From assembly GCA_002167555.2 (NCBI GenBank), contig NHDL02000005.1:3272-42514 (forward strand): 39,243 nucleotides of DNA, given 5' to 3'. Made by a program: the position numbers and the translations under genes. The notes under the pieces were generated by a model that saw only the letters and a program-made list of their open reading frames with translations, made no database searches and had not been told where the DNA came from. The stretch is from Deltaproteobacteria bacterium TMED58. Its GTDB lineage: Bacteria > Desulfobacterota_D > UBA1144. Positions 29,898 through 39,243 of the stretch are shown piece after piece; position 1 is the stretch's first letter, and every line of letters begins with the position of its first letter.

Positions 29898-31270
29898 TAT
29901 AAACCCAAGGAGATAAGTATTTTCTCCATTTTCATCCCCCTTGAACCCTTTACTAGAATAACAGTGTTATGAGTAGAATTTAAATTTATATATTTTTCGA
30001 TTTCATTATGATTTTTTAATTCAATAAAATTAGTATTTTTATCTAAGTTTTTTTTATAGTCATTGCTGTTTGGACCATAACTATAAACCTCTTTAAATTC
30101 ATTTTTCTTTAAATAACTACTAACTGACTGATGTTCCTTGGAAGATTCTTCACCAAGCTCTAACATGCTCCCTAATATTGCAATTTTTTTCTTTTTATAA
30201 AAGATTTTATTTGTCATTTCAATAGCTCTTATTGTTGAATCAGGGTTCGCATTATAGGTATCATTGATTATTACATTATCATTTTTAAGATTAATAATTT
30301 TAAACCTATTACTTATTCCATCAAAAGAATTAATACCATTAACAATTTCTTGAATATTCATATCGGTTTGCATTGCTAAAGAAGCAGAACATAAAGAATT
30401 ATAAATATTATTTAATCCCGGTGCTTTAAGTTTGACTCTGTAAAAACTTTCTTTATATTTGATATCAAAATTAGTAAAATCATTACTAATATTTACAGCC
30501 TTTAAATCGGCTTCATTATTTATCCCATATGTAATTTTCTCACAATCAATTTTTTTATAAAAACTTTTTATAAATTCGTCATCAAGATTAAATGAGAAAA
30601 GGGAATTCTTATTGAAGTATTTTGTTATATTAGATTTTTCGCAAAAAATATTTTTTTTATTCTTTAATCCCTCCGTGTGCCCAGTACCAATATTCGTTAT
30701 AGTTGCAAAATCAGGTTTTGCTATCTTAGATAGTTTTTCAATTTCACCATGGGAATTAGTTCCCATTTCTGATATCAATATCTCATGACTCTTGTTTAAA
30801 TTAAAAATTGTTATTGGTACTCCTATTTGATTATTAAAATTCCCTTCGCTAGCTAAAACATTGAATTTTTGTAAAAGAATATTTTTCAGAAGCTCTTTAG
30901 TGGTAGTTTTTCCATTGGTACCGGTTATCGCAAATTTTTTTAGCTTAGTTGTAGCCTCTATTATGAAAGATGCGAAATCGTGAATAAAACCAAGAGTAGA
31001 ATCTACTATTATTTGATTTTTTCCTTTTGATTCCTTACTTGTTATACAAAATTTTGCTCCTAGTTTGAATGCATCAATAATAAAATTATCACCTTCAAAA
31101 TTTTCCCCATTTAAAGAAATAAATATGTCACCTTTTTTAATTTTTCTGGAATCAGTTGATATTGTATTCCAATCATAAAGATTTATTTTGGAATCAATAT
31201 ACTTAACACCCTTATAGTCTTTTAAAAAAACTTTTAATAAGCTATTAGCTAAATTTATTTCTTCAGGCAT
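29897..31270 (-). CDS. murF: UDP-MurNAc-tripeptide:D-Ala-D-Ala ligase
   Basis: 'ISTDSRKIKKGDIFISLNGENFEGDNFI', 'ITGTNGKTTTKELL', 'INDTYNANPDSTIRAIE'. Confidence 0.96.
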   Translation of the reverse strand: MPEEINLANSLLKVFLKDYKGVKYIDSKINLYDWNTISTDSRKIKKGDIFISLNGENFEGDNFIIDAFKLGAKFCITSKESKGKNQIIVDSTLGFIHDFASFIIEATTKLKKFAITGTNGKTTTKELLKNILLQKFNVLASEGNFNNQIGVPITIFNLNKSHEILISEMGTNSHGEIEKLSKIAKPDFATITNIGTGHTEGLKNKKNIFCEKSNITKYFNKNSLFSFNLDDEFIKSFYKKIDCEKITYGINNEADLKAVNISNDFTNFDIKYKESFYRVKLKAPGLNNIYNSLCSASLAMQTDMNIQEIVNGINSFDGISNRFKIINLKNDNVIINDTYNANPDSTIRAIEMTNKIFYKKKKIAILGSMLELGEESSKEHQSVSSYLKKNEFKEVYSYGPNSNDYKKNLDKNTNFIELKNHNEIEKYINLNSTHNTVILVKGSRGMKMEKILISLGL

Positions 31271-32715
31271 CTTTTTATTTCCATTTTATCAGAGAATTTA
31301 ATTTTTTTCCCTTTTATATCTTGGTAGTCCTCATGTCCTTTTCCTGCTACTAGTAGCTGAGCGTCTTTTTCTAATTTTTTGACTGAATATTCTATTGCCT
31401 TCCGTCTATCACTTATAACTGTAATTTTATTTCTTTGATCTAGATTTATACCTGAAATTATATCTTTTATAATTTCATTAGGGTCCTCGTGCCTGGGATT
31501 ATCAGATGTAATTATAATATTATCCGCAAGACTTGCTGCAATTTTTCCCATTTTAGATCTTTTTCCTTTATCTCTATCTCCGCCACAACCAAATAAAATT
31601 AAAAGTTTTTTATTTTTAAAGTTTTCTTTTAACGAAATTATTGATTTTTTAAGTGCATCAGGCGTATGCGCATAATCTATAAATATATTTGAGTTTTTTT
31701 CAGAAATTTTTTCTAATCTGCCCGGTGCCCCCTTGAATAGTTTCACGCCACTATATATATCTTCGATTTTTAAACCTTTATTCTTTGAAAATCCAACAGA
31801 TGCAAGAATATTTTGAAAATTATATAAGCCAAATAATTTTGTATCCAAAATTAGTTCCTTATTCTTATTTTTAATTATCAAACGATTAATCGAATCTAGT
31901 TTAATTATTTTTTTTAAGTAAAAATCAGCATCCTTATTTTTTGTAGAATAAGTTATTAAATTTATATTTTTTTTTGTTTGATTTGCAATCATTGCACCAT
32001 ACTTGTCATCTATATTAATTACAGCTAGCTTATTTTTCTTTTTACTGTTATTTAGATAATATAAAAATAATTTTGCTTTGCTCTGATAGTAATTTTTCAT
32101 TGTTTTATGAAAATCTAGATGGTCATGTGATATATTAGTAAATATAGCCGAGTTAAAATTTATTCCTTCAACCCTTGACAATGCTAATGAGTGAGAAGAA
32201 ACCTCCATAAAGACTTTCTTTATCTTATTTTCATTCATTTTACTTAGATATTGATTTAGTTCATATGCATCAGGTGTTGTTAGACTAGATTTAATATTTT
32301 TTTTTCCGTAACTAGTATTGATGGTGCCTATTATGCCAACTCCTTTTTTTTTCCAAATCTCACTTAATAAGTGAGTCACTGATGTTTTTCCATTTGTACC
32401 TGTTATTCCACATAGGTCTAGTTTATTGCTTGGATTATTATATGATTCTGCACATGCAATAGAATATGACTGCTTTGAATCTTTGACTATATATATAGAG
32501 ACATCTGTATTTATTGATTTCTTGTAGTTATCATTTTCTTTTACTACAGCGGCAGCTCCATTTTTTATTGCATCATCAATATAATCATTTCCGTCTTTGT
32601 TGAGCCCCTTGATTGCAAAGAAAACATCATTCTTTTTAATTCTCCTTGAATTGTTTGATGGTTTACCAAAATTCTTCATTAAGATTGAAATTTGATTATT
32701 TTTTAATATACCCAT
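31255..32715 (-). CDS. murE: UDP-MurNAc-L-Ala-D-Glu:diamino acid ligase
   Basis: 'ITGTNGKTSVTHLL', 'NISHDHLDFHKT', 'IFIDYAHTPDALKKSI', 'TSDNPRHEDPNEIIKDI' (DNPR, meso-DAP-type motif). Confidence 0.96.
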   Translation of the reverse strand: MGILKNNQISILMKNFGKPSNNSRRIKKNDVFFAIKGLNKDGNDYIDDAIKNGAAAVVKENDNYKKSINTDVSIYIVKDSKQSYSIACAESYNNPSNKLDLCGITGTNGKTSVTHLLSEIWKKKGVGIIGTINTSYGKKNIKSSLTTPDAYELNQYLSKMNENKIKKVFMEVSSHSLALSRVEGINFNSAIFTNISHDHLDFHKTMKNYYQSKAKLFLYYLNNSKKKNKLAVINIDDKYGAMIANQTKKNINLITYSTKNKDADFYLKKIIKLDSINRLIIKNKNKELILDTKLFGLYNFQNILASVGFSKNKGLKIEDIYSGVKLFKGAPGRLEKISEKNSNIFIDYAHTPDALKKSIISLKENFKNKKLLILFGCGGDRDKGKRSKMGKIAASLADNIIITSDNPRHEDPNEIIKDIISGINLDQRNKITVISDRRKAIEYSVKKLEKDAQLLVAGKGHEDYQDIKGKKIKFSDKMEIKRCLKK

Positions 32716-32718
32716 TGA

Positions 32719-34611
32719 TTAAATTCCAGGTTCTAGGAACAAACTAATCTCTTCTTGAAATTGGTAGATATTTCCTGGCTTAGGTGACTGCTTCTTTACG
32801 AAACCATTACCAATTATTTTTACTTTCAAGTTTTTTTCTTTAGCGATTTTTATAACCTCCCTTTTTGCCTTACCCAAAAAAGAGGGAACATCCTTTGCTT
32901 TTACAAATTTCTCTACTTTTTCCTCATCTATTAATATTTTTTCAATTGTTTTCTTGAAGACAGGTGCTGCCCATCTTCCGCCGTAAGCCCTCTCACCTTT
33001 GGGATAATCTATTGTGATAACACTAACTAGCTGTGGACTGTCACTAGGGGCAAATCCTATAAATGAGACAATAAATCTTTCTTTAGAGTATCCACCTTTG
33101 GTGGCAACCTGACCGGTTCCAGTTTTTCCTGAAACGCTAACTCCTTCAATTTGTGCTTTAAATCCACCACCATCTTCAACAACTGATTTTAGAAGCTTTC
33201 GCATTTTTTTGCTTGTTGTATATGATATAATTCTTCTACCCGGATTAAGCTTTTTTTCGAAGATTATTTCCCCTTTAGAATTTGTGATTGATTTAATTAA
33301 ATATGGTTCAATATTAACTCCACCATTAGCGATAATTGACAGTGCCTTTGCTAATTGCAAAGAAGTTACTGACATTCCTTGTCCGAAACTAATATTAGCA
33401 GCTTGTATTTGACTCCATTTCTCAGGGTTTATCAATATTCCCTTTGCTTCGCCTGGTAGTTGGATATTTGTTTTTGATCCAAATCCTAAATTTTTAAGAA
33501 AACTGTAGTACTTATTGTTTGATATTTTTTCTATTATTTTAGAAGCTCCTATATTACTAGAAAAATTAAGTACTCCAGATATATTAAGATTTCCTTTTTT
33601 ATTTACATCATGGACTATATATTTTCCAATTCTACGCTTCCCCATTTCACAATCAATAATTGTTTTGTCATTTACAACACCTTCTTCAATTGCAGATGCG
33701 ACCAGGAAGCTTTTCATTACAGAGCCTGGTTCGAAGGTATTCCACGCAGGAAGATTTCTTTTTTTCGATAAATCCTCGTATTCTGAGTATTTATTTGGAT
33801 TGAAGAATGGGTAACTTCCCATTGCGTATATTTCACCGGTGTTAGGATTTATTATTATTCCATAGCCCCTTAGAGCTTTTGATTTCTTTACCGCCCTAGC
33901 AATCTCTTTCTCTAGAATAAATTGATACTTACTTTTAATAGTAAGATTTACGTTCGAACCATCTTCGGGGTTTTCAATTGCAGAGAAATTATCTGTGATT
34001 ATTTTTCCTTTACCATCTTTTGTAAGAGTGATGATTTTTTTTGACCCTGCAAGTTCATTATTAAATTTATACTCTAATCCCTCCATACCAATTTGATCCA
34101 GGTTGGTATGCCCTAATACTTGACCAGCTAGGTGACCAAAGGGATAATCTCTTTTGTATTCCATTTTTATTCCTACTCCAGGTAGGTTTAATGAAAGTAT
34201 TTTGTCTCCCTCTTTATGTGACGCTAATCTTTTAATCCAAACAAAATATTTTCTTTTGTTTAGTTTTTTTAGAACTTGTTCTCTTGGAAGGCTAAGAGTT
34301 TTACTTAATATCTTTGCATAGTAAACCTTATCCTTTATTTCTCTGGGATTTAAATGAATAGAGGGATATGCAACACTGACAGCTAAAATTTTTCCATTAG
34401 CATCTCTTATTTCACCTCTATTACCTAGCAATTGGAAAGGGTTGGTTTGTATCTTTGAAAATTTTAGAGGCTCTTCATTGTAAATAAGTTGTAAAGAAAA
34501 AACTTTGATAGTAATTACAATTAGAAATAAGAAAATACAATATTTTATTAGGTTAATCCTTTTTCTTAATTCGGAATCCTTTTCTTTAAACTCTTTTATA
34601 AAACTATTCAT
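32719..34611 (-). CDS. ftsI: Penicillin-binding protein 3 / FtsI transpeptidase with a C-terminal PASTA-like domain
   Basis: 'FEPGSVMKSFLVASAIE' (SxxK), 'SSN' as 'NFSSNIGASK', 'VSGKTGTGQVA' (KTGT), C-terminal 'VPSFLGKAKREVIKIAKEKNLKVKIIGNGFVKKQSPKPGN'. Confidence 0.95.
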   Translation of the reverse strand: MNSFIKEFKEKDSELRKRINLIKYCIFLFLIVITIKVFSLQLIYNEEPLKFSKIQTNPFQLLGNRGEIRDANGKILAVSVAYPSIHLNPREIKDKVYYAKILSKTLSLPREQVLKKLNKRKYFVWIKRLASHKEGDKILSLNLPGVGIKMEYKRDYPFGHLAGQVLGHTNLDQIGMEGLEYKFNNELAGSKKIITLTKDGKGKIITDNFSAIENPEDGSNVNLTIKSKYQFILEKEIARAVKKSKALRGYGIIINPNTGEIYAMGSYPFFNPNKYSEYEDLSKKRNLPAWNTFEPGSVMKSFLVASAIEEGVVNDKTIIDCEMGKRRIGKYIVHDVNKKGNLNISGVLNFSSNIGASKIIEKISNNKYYSFLKNLGFGSKTNIQLPGEAKGILINPEKWSQIQAANISFGQGMSVTSLQLAKALSIIANGGVNIEPYLIKSITNSKGEIIFEKKLNPGRRIISYTTSKKMRKLLKSVVEDGGGFKAQIEGVSVSGKTGTGQVATKGGYSKERFIVSFIGFAPSDSPQLVSVITIDYPKGERAYGGRWAAPVFKKTIEKILIDEEKVEKFVKAKDVPSFLGKAKREVIKIAKEKNLKVKIIGNGFVKKQSPKPGNIYQFQEEISLFLEPGI

Positions 34612-34924
34612 TTTTGATTTTTATAATATCTCTCTGGCTTGGAAACTTCATACTATTTTTCCTTGCATGTGATTCAATTCTTTCATGTGACTTAAGCTTT
34701 AAAGTCATACTTTTTAATTTTTTATTTTTCATAAGTACTTTTGAGTAACTACTTTTAGATTTTGTTAGTTCGTAGCCCACTTCAGTTTTATAGGCTTTTA
34801 GTCCAATGATTGATATTAGAAGAACAATGCACAATGCTAAAATCATAATAGGTCTACTGCTAGCTTTAATGAGACTAACTAATTGAGTTTTATTTCTTTG
34901 TAATAATATTGTTTCAGTTTTCAT
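34604..34924 (-). CDS. ftsL: FtsL-like cell division protein
   Basis: 106 aa bitopic protein with one TM and coiled-coil-like segment, positioned between rsmH and ftsI. Confidence 0.75.
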   Translation of the reverse strand: MKTETILLQRNKTQLVSLIKASSRPIMILALCIVLLISIIGLKAYKTEVGYELTKSKSSYSKVLMKNKKLKSMTLKLKSHERIESHARKNSMKFPSQRDIIKIKNE

Positions 34925-35841
34925 TAAATTGCCTCTCCTATTCTCATTTTTGCACTTCGAGAACTAGGATTTAAAAGAATTTCTTGTTCAGTTGGTCTAA
35001 TAGGTTTTTTACTTATTATTTTAAAAGTTTGTTTTTTCTTACAATCACAAATTAGTTGTGTTGGAGGGCATATGCATTTTGATTCGGAGGATTTAAAAAA
35101 TCTTTTAACAATTCTATCCTCTAAAGAATGAAATGTAATAATAACTAACCGGCCCCCTGTATTTAATATCTTTTCGCTTTTCTCCAGAAATTCTTCTATA
35201 GCGTCAAGTTCCTTGTTAACAGCTATTCTTAATGCTTGGAATGTTCTAGTTGAGGGATTGATATTGGATTTATTTTTATTAATTTTATTTATTATTTCTG
35301 ATAAGTCCTCACATGTTGATATTTTTTTCTTTGATCTATATCTAACAATCTCTGATGCAATTTTAAAGTGATTTTTTTCTTCCCCGTATTTTTTTAGTAA
35401 ATCTGATATTTCTTTAACGGAATAAGAATTAACAATCTTATCTGCCGTTAGTGTTTGTTTTAAGTTTATTCTCATATCTAACTTATTGTTTCCATTAAAG
35501 CTAAATCCTCTTTTAGAATTCAATAGCTGATAAGTTGAAATACCTAAATCTAAAATTACACCATCAACTTTTTCTTTTATTACTTTATCTATATCTTTAA
35601 AGTTAGCGCATATGAATTCAATTTTAGTTCTAGACTTTTTTAATCTTATTTTAGCAAGTTCAATTGAACTTAAATCATTGTCTATACATATTATTTTATT
35701 TATATTTTTTTTAGTGTTTGATATTTCTTCTGTATGGCCTCCCATCCCCAATGTTGCATCAAGATAAATTCCATTATTTTTAATTTTCAGATTTTTTACA
35801 GCTTCCTGTTTCATTACAGTAAAGTGAAGATTAGATTCCAT
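34924..35841 (-). CDS. rsmH: 16S rRNA (cytosine1402-N4)-methyltransferase
   Basis: 'YLDATLGMGGHTEEI', 'GVILDLGISTYQLLNSKRGFSF', 'RTFQALRIAVNKEL', 'FHSLEDRIVKRFF'. ATG at 35841 overlaps the mraZ stop by 11 nt. Confidence 0.96.
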   Translation of the reverse strand: MESNLHFTVMKQEAVKNLKIKNNGIYLDATLGMGGHTEEISNTKKNINKIICIDNDLSSIELAKIRLKKSRTKIEFICANFKDIDKVIKEKVDGVILDLGISTYQLLNSKRGFSFNGNNKLDMRINLKQTLTADKIVNSYSVKEISDLLKKYGEEKNHFKIASEIVRYRSKKKISTCEDLSEIINKINKNKSNINPSTRTFQALRIAVNKELDAIEEFLEKSEKILNTGGRLVIITFHSLEDRIVKRFFKSSESKCICPPTQLICDCKKKQTFKIISKKPIRPTEQEILLNPSSRSAKMRIGEAI

Positions 35842-36268
35842 CCAAAACCTCTCTACTGTTTTGAAACTTATCAAAACTTTTTTTAAGATTTTTATTCCAA
35901 CTATTCTCAGACCAAATCTCAAACCGGGATAGCATTCCAATAAAAATTGCATTATTATTTATTTTGAAATTTCTTCTTAAAATTCCAGGAATCATTATTC
36001 TACCCTCATTATCTATTTCACATTCATGAGCATTACCAACTAAATATCTTTCAAATTCAACTGTTTCTTTTTTAAATTGAGGTAGTTTAGATATTTTTGC
36101 TTCAAGTTTTATCCATTCTGGATATGGATAACATATTATAGAATTTTCAAATGTTGAAAGTATCAAATTTTTTGTTTTATGTTTCTTTTTGAGATTTTCA
36201 CGAAATTTTGAGGGCACACTAATCCTTCCAGTTTTTGAAATTTTATGAAGAAATTGACCTCTAAACAT
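35831..36268 (-). CDS. mraZ: Transcriptional regulator MraZ
   Basis: AbrB-like repeats: 'KISKTGRISVPSKFRENL', 'ECEIDNEGRIMIPGILRRNF'; first gene of the dcw cluster. Confidence 0.95.
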   Translation of the reverse strand: MFRGQFLHKISKTGRISVPSKFRENLKKKHKTKNLILSTFENSIICYPYPEWIKLEAKISKLPQFKKETVEFERYLVGNAHECEIDNEGRIMIPGILRRNFKINNNAIFIGMLSRFEIWSENSWNKNLKKSFDKFQNSREVLDGI

Positions 36269-36281
36269 AATAAACCTATAT

Positions 36282-36311
36282 TATGCCAAAATATGACAAA
36301 ATACGCCTTAA
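36282..36311 (-). promoter_or_regulatory. Candidate MraZ operator: three tandem decamers
   Basis: Plus-strand TATGCCAAAA / TATGACAAAA / TACGCCTTAA, 10-bp period, between the -10 and the mraZ start. Confidence 0.55.
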
Positions 36312-36316
36312 AACTA

Positions 36317-36345
36317 ATTTTATTAACATTTTTAATTAAAGTCAA
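36317..36345 (-). promoter_or_regulatory. Candidate sigma70-type promoter of the dcw operon
   Basis: Minus strand TTGACT - 17 nt - TAAAAT upstream of mraZ. Confidence 0.65.
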
Positions 36346-36365
36346 GGTTGTGTTAATGTCATTTT

Positions 36366-36572
36366 ATGGGTTTTATCAAAATTAAATTAAAAAAAAGAAA
36401 GGATATAGTAAAATTTAATTTTCTATATTCACTTCATCAACATCTTGGGTGGCCAAGATCTGATAAATACAATCCCGAGCAAATTTATATTTATACAACT
36501 GATGATTTATTCGATATTAATAAAAAAGTTCTTTTTCGTATTAAAAATTGGGTTAGTTTTGATATAATTTAA
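36366..36572 (+). CDS. Small hypothetical protein (68 aa)
   Basis: ORF with plausible composition filling the space between the mraZ promoter and the MBL gene; no clear ribosome-binding site, no family recognised. Confidence 0.4.
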   Translation: MGFIKIKLKKRKDIVKFNFLYSLHQHLGWPRSDKYNPEQIYIYTTDDLFDINKKVLFRIKNWVSFDII

Positions 36573-37495
36573 GTTTTTTCACTAATCACAAGGTTTTTAA
36601 ATCCAGTAATACTTCCTATTAAAGCTTTTCTAAGACCACCAAATTCTTTAGGACCGTTTATTAACCTATTAGACTCTTCATCCATTTTAGCAATTTCTAT
36701 TGCAATTTCTTCTTCTTCTTCGATATTCTTTTCTAGGCAAGCTGATACGCACTCTTTCCACCGATTCAGCTGATTTATATGTTTTTCTAATAGGCTAACA
36801 GCATCAGGCATGATAGCATGATGTGCAAATGCTAGTTTTTCTGGACACATTTCAATCATAACTTTTATTGAATCAATGCCGGAATCCATTCGATAGGGAT
36901 GTGGTGTCGTAGGAACCATAGCTGAATCCAAGCTTGGAACTAACATTCCTACAGAGTCTCCACAGAACATGATATTTTTGCTTTTTAAAAGAAAACTGAA
37001 ATGATGGCTAGCATGACCAGGAGTTTCTATCCAATCAAACTCTAAATCGTTCACTTTAATGTTAAAAGTTTTTTCATGTATAGAGATTATATTTTCTTCT
37101 TTAACTCCAACTGGTTTTTGATACATCTCCGCAACCCACCCTAAAGTGTCAAGCGAGGATTGCCATAAGACTTTATCGGGATCAATTAAATGTGGAGTTC
37201 CCCTCCTATGAACTAAAACTTGAGTATCTGGGAAGAACTCTAAGAAGGTTCCTAAGCCCCCAGAATGATCCAAGTGGATATGAGTCAAGAAAACATATTT
37301 TAAGTTTGAACTGTTAACACCTAAAACTTTTAACTGTCTAATTAATTCTGGTATCCCACATGTCGGACCTACATCTACTACTATATAGTCTTCATTTGCT
37401 TTAATTAAATAAGGAGCAATAAATTCAGTTTCATTATCAACTCGCAAATCTAGTTGCCATATAATATCGTCTAGCTGTCTTATATTTTTTTCCAT
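36569..37495 (-). CDS. Metallo-beta-lactamase-fold hydrolase
   Basis: 'FLTHIHLDHSGGLG' (HxHxDH), 'ETPGHASHHFSFLL', 'MFCGDSVGM'. Confidence 0.93.
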   Translation of the reverse strand: MEKNIRQLDDIIWQLDLRVDNETEFIAPYLIKANEDYIVVDVGPTCGIPELIRQLKVLGVNSSNLKYVFLTHIHLDHSGGLGTFLEFFPDTQVLVHRRGTPHLIDPDKVLWQSSLDTLGWVAEMYQKPVGVKEENIISIHEKTFNIKVNDLEFDWIETPGHASHHFSFLLKSKNIMFCGDSVGMLVPSLDSAMVPTTPHPYRMDSGIDSIKVMIEMCPEKLAFAHHAIMPDAVSLLEKHINQLNRWKECVSACLEKNIEEEEEIAIEIAKMDEESNRLINGPKEFGGLRKALIGSITGFKNLVISEKT

Positions 37496-37516
37496 AAGAA
37501 TAATTTATAATTCTAA

Positions 37517-39070
37517 TTGGTAATATTTTCAAGTAAAGGGGGGGGAAAAATATTTAATATATTTTCTTCATCTATTAAAGTAGGAATTCTTACTTTTATC
37601 AGCAGAGTTTTTGGATACCTTCGTGATTTAATAATTACTTTTTTCTTTGGGGCTAATTTTGAAACCGATGCTTTTTATGTTGCTTTTAGAATTCCTAATT
37701 TATTTAGAAGATTATTAGCTGAAGGTACCCTAAGTACAACTCTTGTCCCTTTTTTTACCGAAGCTCAGCTATCTAGTGACACTAATATTTTTAGGAATCT
37801 AAGAAATAATATTTTTACTTTAGTTTTTTTCGGCCTTCTTTTTATAACAGGAATTTTTTATTACTTTTCATCTGAGTTAATCAATATTTTTGCTTTTGGT
37901 TTTGATTTAAAAACCAAAGAATTGTCTGCAGATTTATTGAAAAATATGTCACCTTTTCTTTTTCTAATTTCATTATCAGCTTTAAATATGGGACTCTTGA
38001 ACTCAATTAATAAGTTCAATGCCCCAGCTTTCTCGCCAGTTTTGATGAACTTAGGCATTATAGCTGTAATATTATTTTCGTATTTTTATTTTTCTTTGAA
38101 TATTCAAGTTCTTTCATATGCTGTTTTATTTGGTGCTCTTTTACAGTATGCATTTCAAGTTCCTTTTATATTGAAAAATAACTTAGGATACTTTTTTAAT
38201 TTTACTAACCCTTTTAACAATAAGACCAGAGAAATATTTCTAGTAATATTCCCTCAGATATTTGGTTTAGCAGTTTATAACTTAAATATATTAGTGAATA
38301 CTCAATTCGCTTCTTTTCTGGAGAAAGGTTCTATAACATACCTTTATTTAGCAGAAAGATTAATAGAATTTCCTTTAGGAGTTTTTGCTGTATCAGTTGC
38401 AACAACTATTCTTCCCACTCTTAGCAGTCAATATCTGAAAAAGGATTATATAGCTTTTTCTCAGACAATTAATGAGAAACTCAAATTTTTAATATTTCTT
38501 TCTACTCCTTTTGCCCTTGCCTTTATCCTTTTAGGCCAAGATCTCTGCTCTGTTTTATACGCTAGAGGTGAATTTAGCATTGAGGATTCATTAAGTACTT
38601 ATAAAGCATTGATGGCATATTCTTTTGGATTAATATTTGTTGCTGGCGTAAGATTACTAACTCAGGGATTCTATGCTGCAAGGAACACTAAGATACCTGT
38701 GATATATGGTGCCTATAATTTGGGTATAAATTTCCTTTTATGTTATATATTAGCTTTTTATCTTAATCTTGGTTTTTTTGGTTTAGCTTTAGCTTCATCT
38801 ATATCTTCTATTTTCTTATTCTTATTTCTTCTTTTTAGGCTAAGGCGTTTAATTAAAGGAATTAAAATTTATGAATTTATTAAATATTTAATCATAATCG
38901 CTCTTATTTCTTTCGCTTCCATTTTTGCTGGAATTTATATAGTTAATTTACTCTTTGATAGTAAAAGCATATTATTCTTGTTAATCATGACAGTTATTAT
39001 GTCTATTATCTTTTTTACATTCATATCAAAAATGTTTAGGTTGAAAGAGTTAAGAATGATATTCAAGTAA
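37517..39070 (+). CDS. murJ: Lipid II flippase MurJ
   Basis: '[58 protein letters not shown]'; multi-TM MVF family. Start (TTG 37517) uncertain. Confidence 0.93.
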   Translation: MVIFSSKGGGKIFNIFSSSIKVGILTFISRVFGYLRDLIITFFFGANFETDAFYVAFRIPNLFRRLLAEGTLSTTLVPFFTEAQLSSDTNIFRNLRNNIFTLVFFGLLFITGIFYYFSSELINIFAFGFDLKTKELSADLLKNMSPFLFLISLSALNMGLLNSINKFNAPAFSPVLMNLGIIAVILFSYFYFSLNIQVLSYAVLFGALLQYAFQVPFILKNNLGYFFNFTNPFNNKTREIFLVIFPQIFGLAVYNLNILVNTQFASFLEKGSITYLYLAERLIEFPLGVFAVSVATTILPTLSSQYLKKDYIAFSQTINEKLKFLIFLSTPFALAFILLGQDLCSVLYARGEFSIEDSLSTYKALMAYSFGLIFVAGVRLLTQGFYAARNTKIPVIYGAYNLGINFLLCYILAFYLNLGFFGLALASSISSIFLFLFLLFRLRRLIKGIKIYEFIKYLIIIALISFASIFAGIYIVNLLFDSKSILFLLIMTVIMSIIFFTFISKMFRLKELRMIFK

Positions 39071-39114
39071 ATTTAAATTGTACATGTTTTGTTTTTTACA
39101 TTACCCTTAGAAAT

Positions 39115-39243
39115 ATGAGAGTTTTATTTCTAAATGGACCAAATTTAAACATGCTAGGGGAAAGAGAAAAGTCTTTGTATGGACAACTTACTTTGAATGA
39201 AATTAACGATTTAATTCAAAAAAAAGCAGATAATATGGGAATC
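39115..39243 (+). CDS. aroQ: Type II 3-dehydroquinate dehydratase (3' truncated by the window edge)
   Basis: Read directly: [43 protein letters not shown]; 'NGPNLNMLG' is diagnostic. Confidence 0.93.
   Translation, partial: MRVLFLNGPNLNMLGEREKSLYGQLTLNEINDLIQKKADNMGI

Noticed and set aside
32340-32360. A9 tract within murE (coding strand) as another frameshift site
   Set aside because: The frame is intact through it (WKKKGVGIIG), so it is only a tolerated homopolymer.

Overview
The window is AT-rich and gene-dense, mostly bacterial housekeeping DNA, apparently from a Gram-negative with a streamlined genome. From left to right: a partial unknown CDS; rpmH-rnpA-yidD-yidC-jag (+); tadA and trpE-trpG (-); a phosphomannomutase/phosphoglucomutase coupled to a BtrH_N/DUF4872-like protein (+); groES-groEL (-); a uvrD/pcrA-type helicase, a thioredoxin-like protein and a DUF2103-like protein (+); dnaE (-); ftsY-ribD-nadD-rsfS (+); a nearly complete inverted dcw cluster, mraZ to ftsZ (-, about 36.3 to 19.9 kb); an MBL-fold hydrolase (-); murJ (+) and the start of aroQ (+). 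I found no mobile element, prophage, CRISPR array, tRNA or rRNA. The strongest anomaly is murC: it is readable only through two compensating homopolymer frameshifts (an A8 and a T9 tract in the coding sense) inside an otherwise intact essential operon. Other items worth checking are a three-decamer candidate MraZ operator, an apparently leaderless trpE, a BtrH-like C39-fold protein coupled to a sugar phosphomutase, a terminator palindrome containing a stop codon, a G8 tract at the murJ start, and a PASTA-tailed FtsI. I did not see a clear-cut new multi-gene system.
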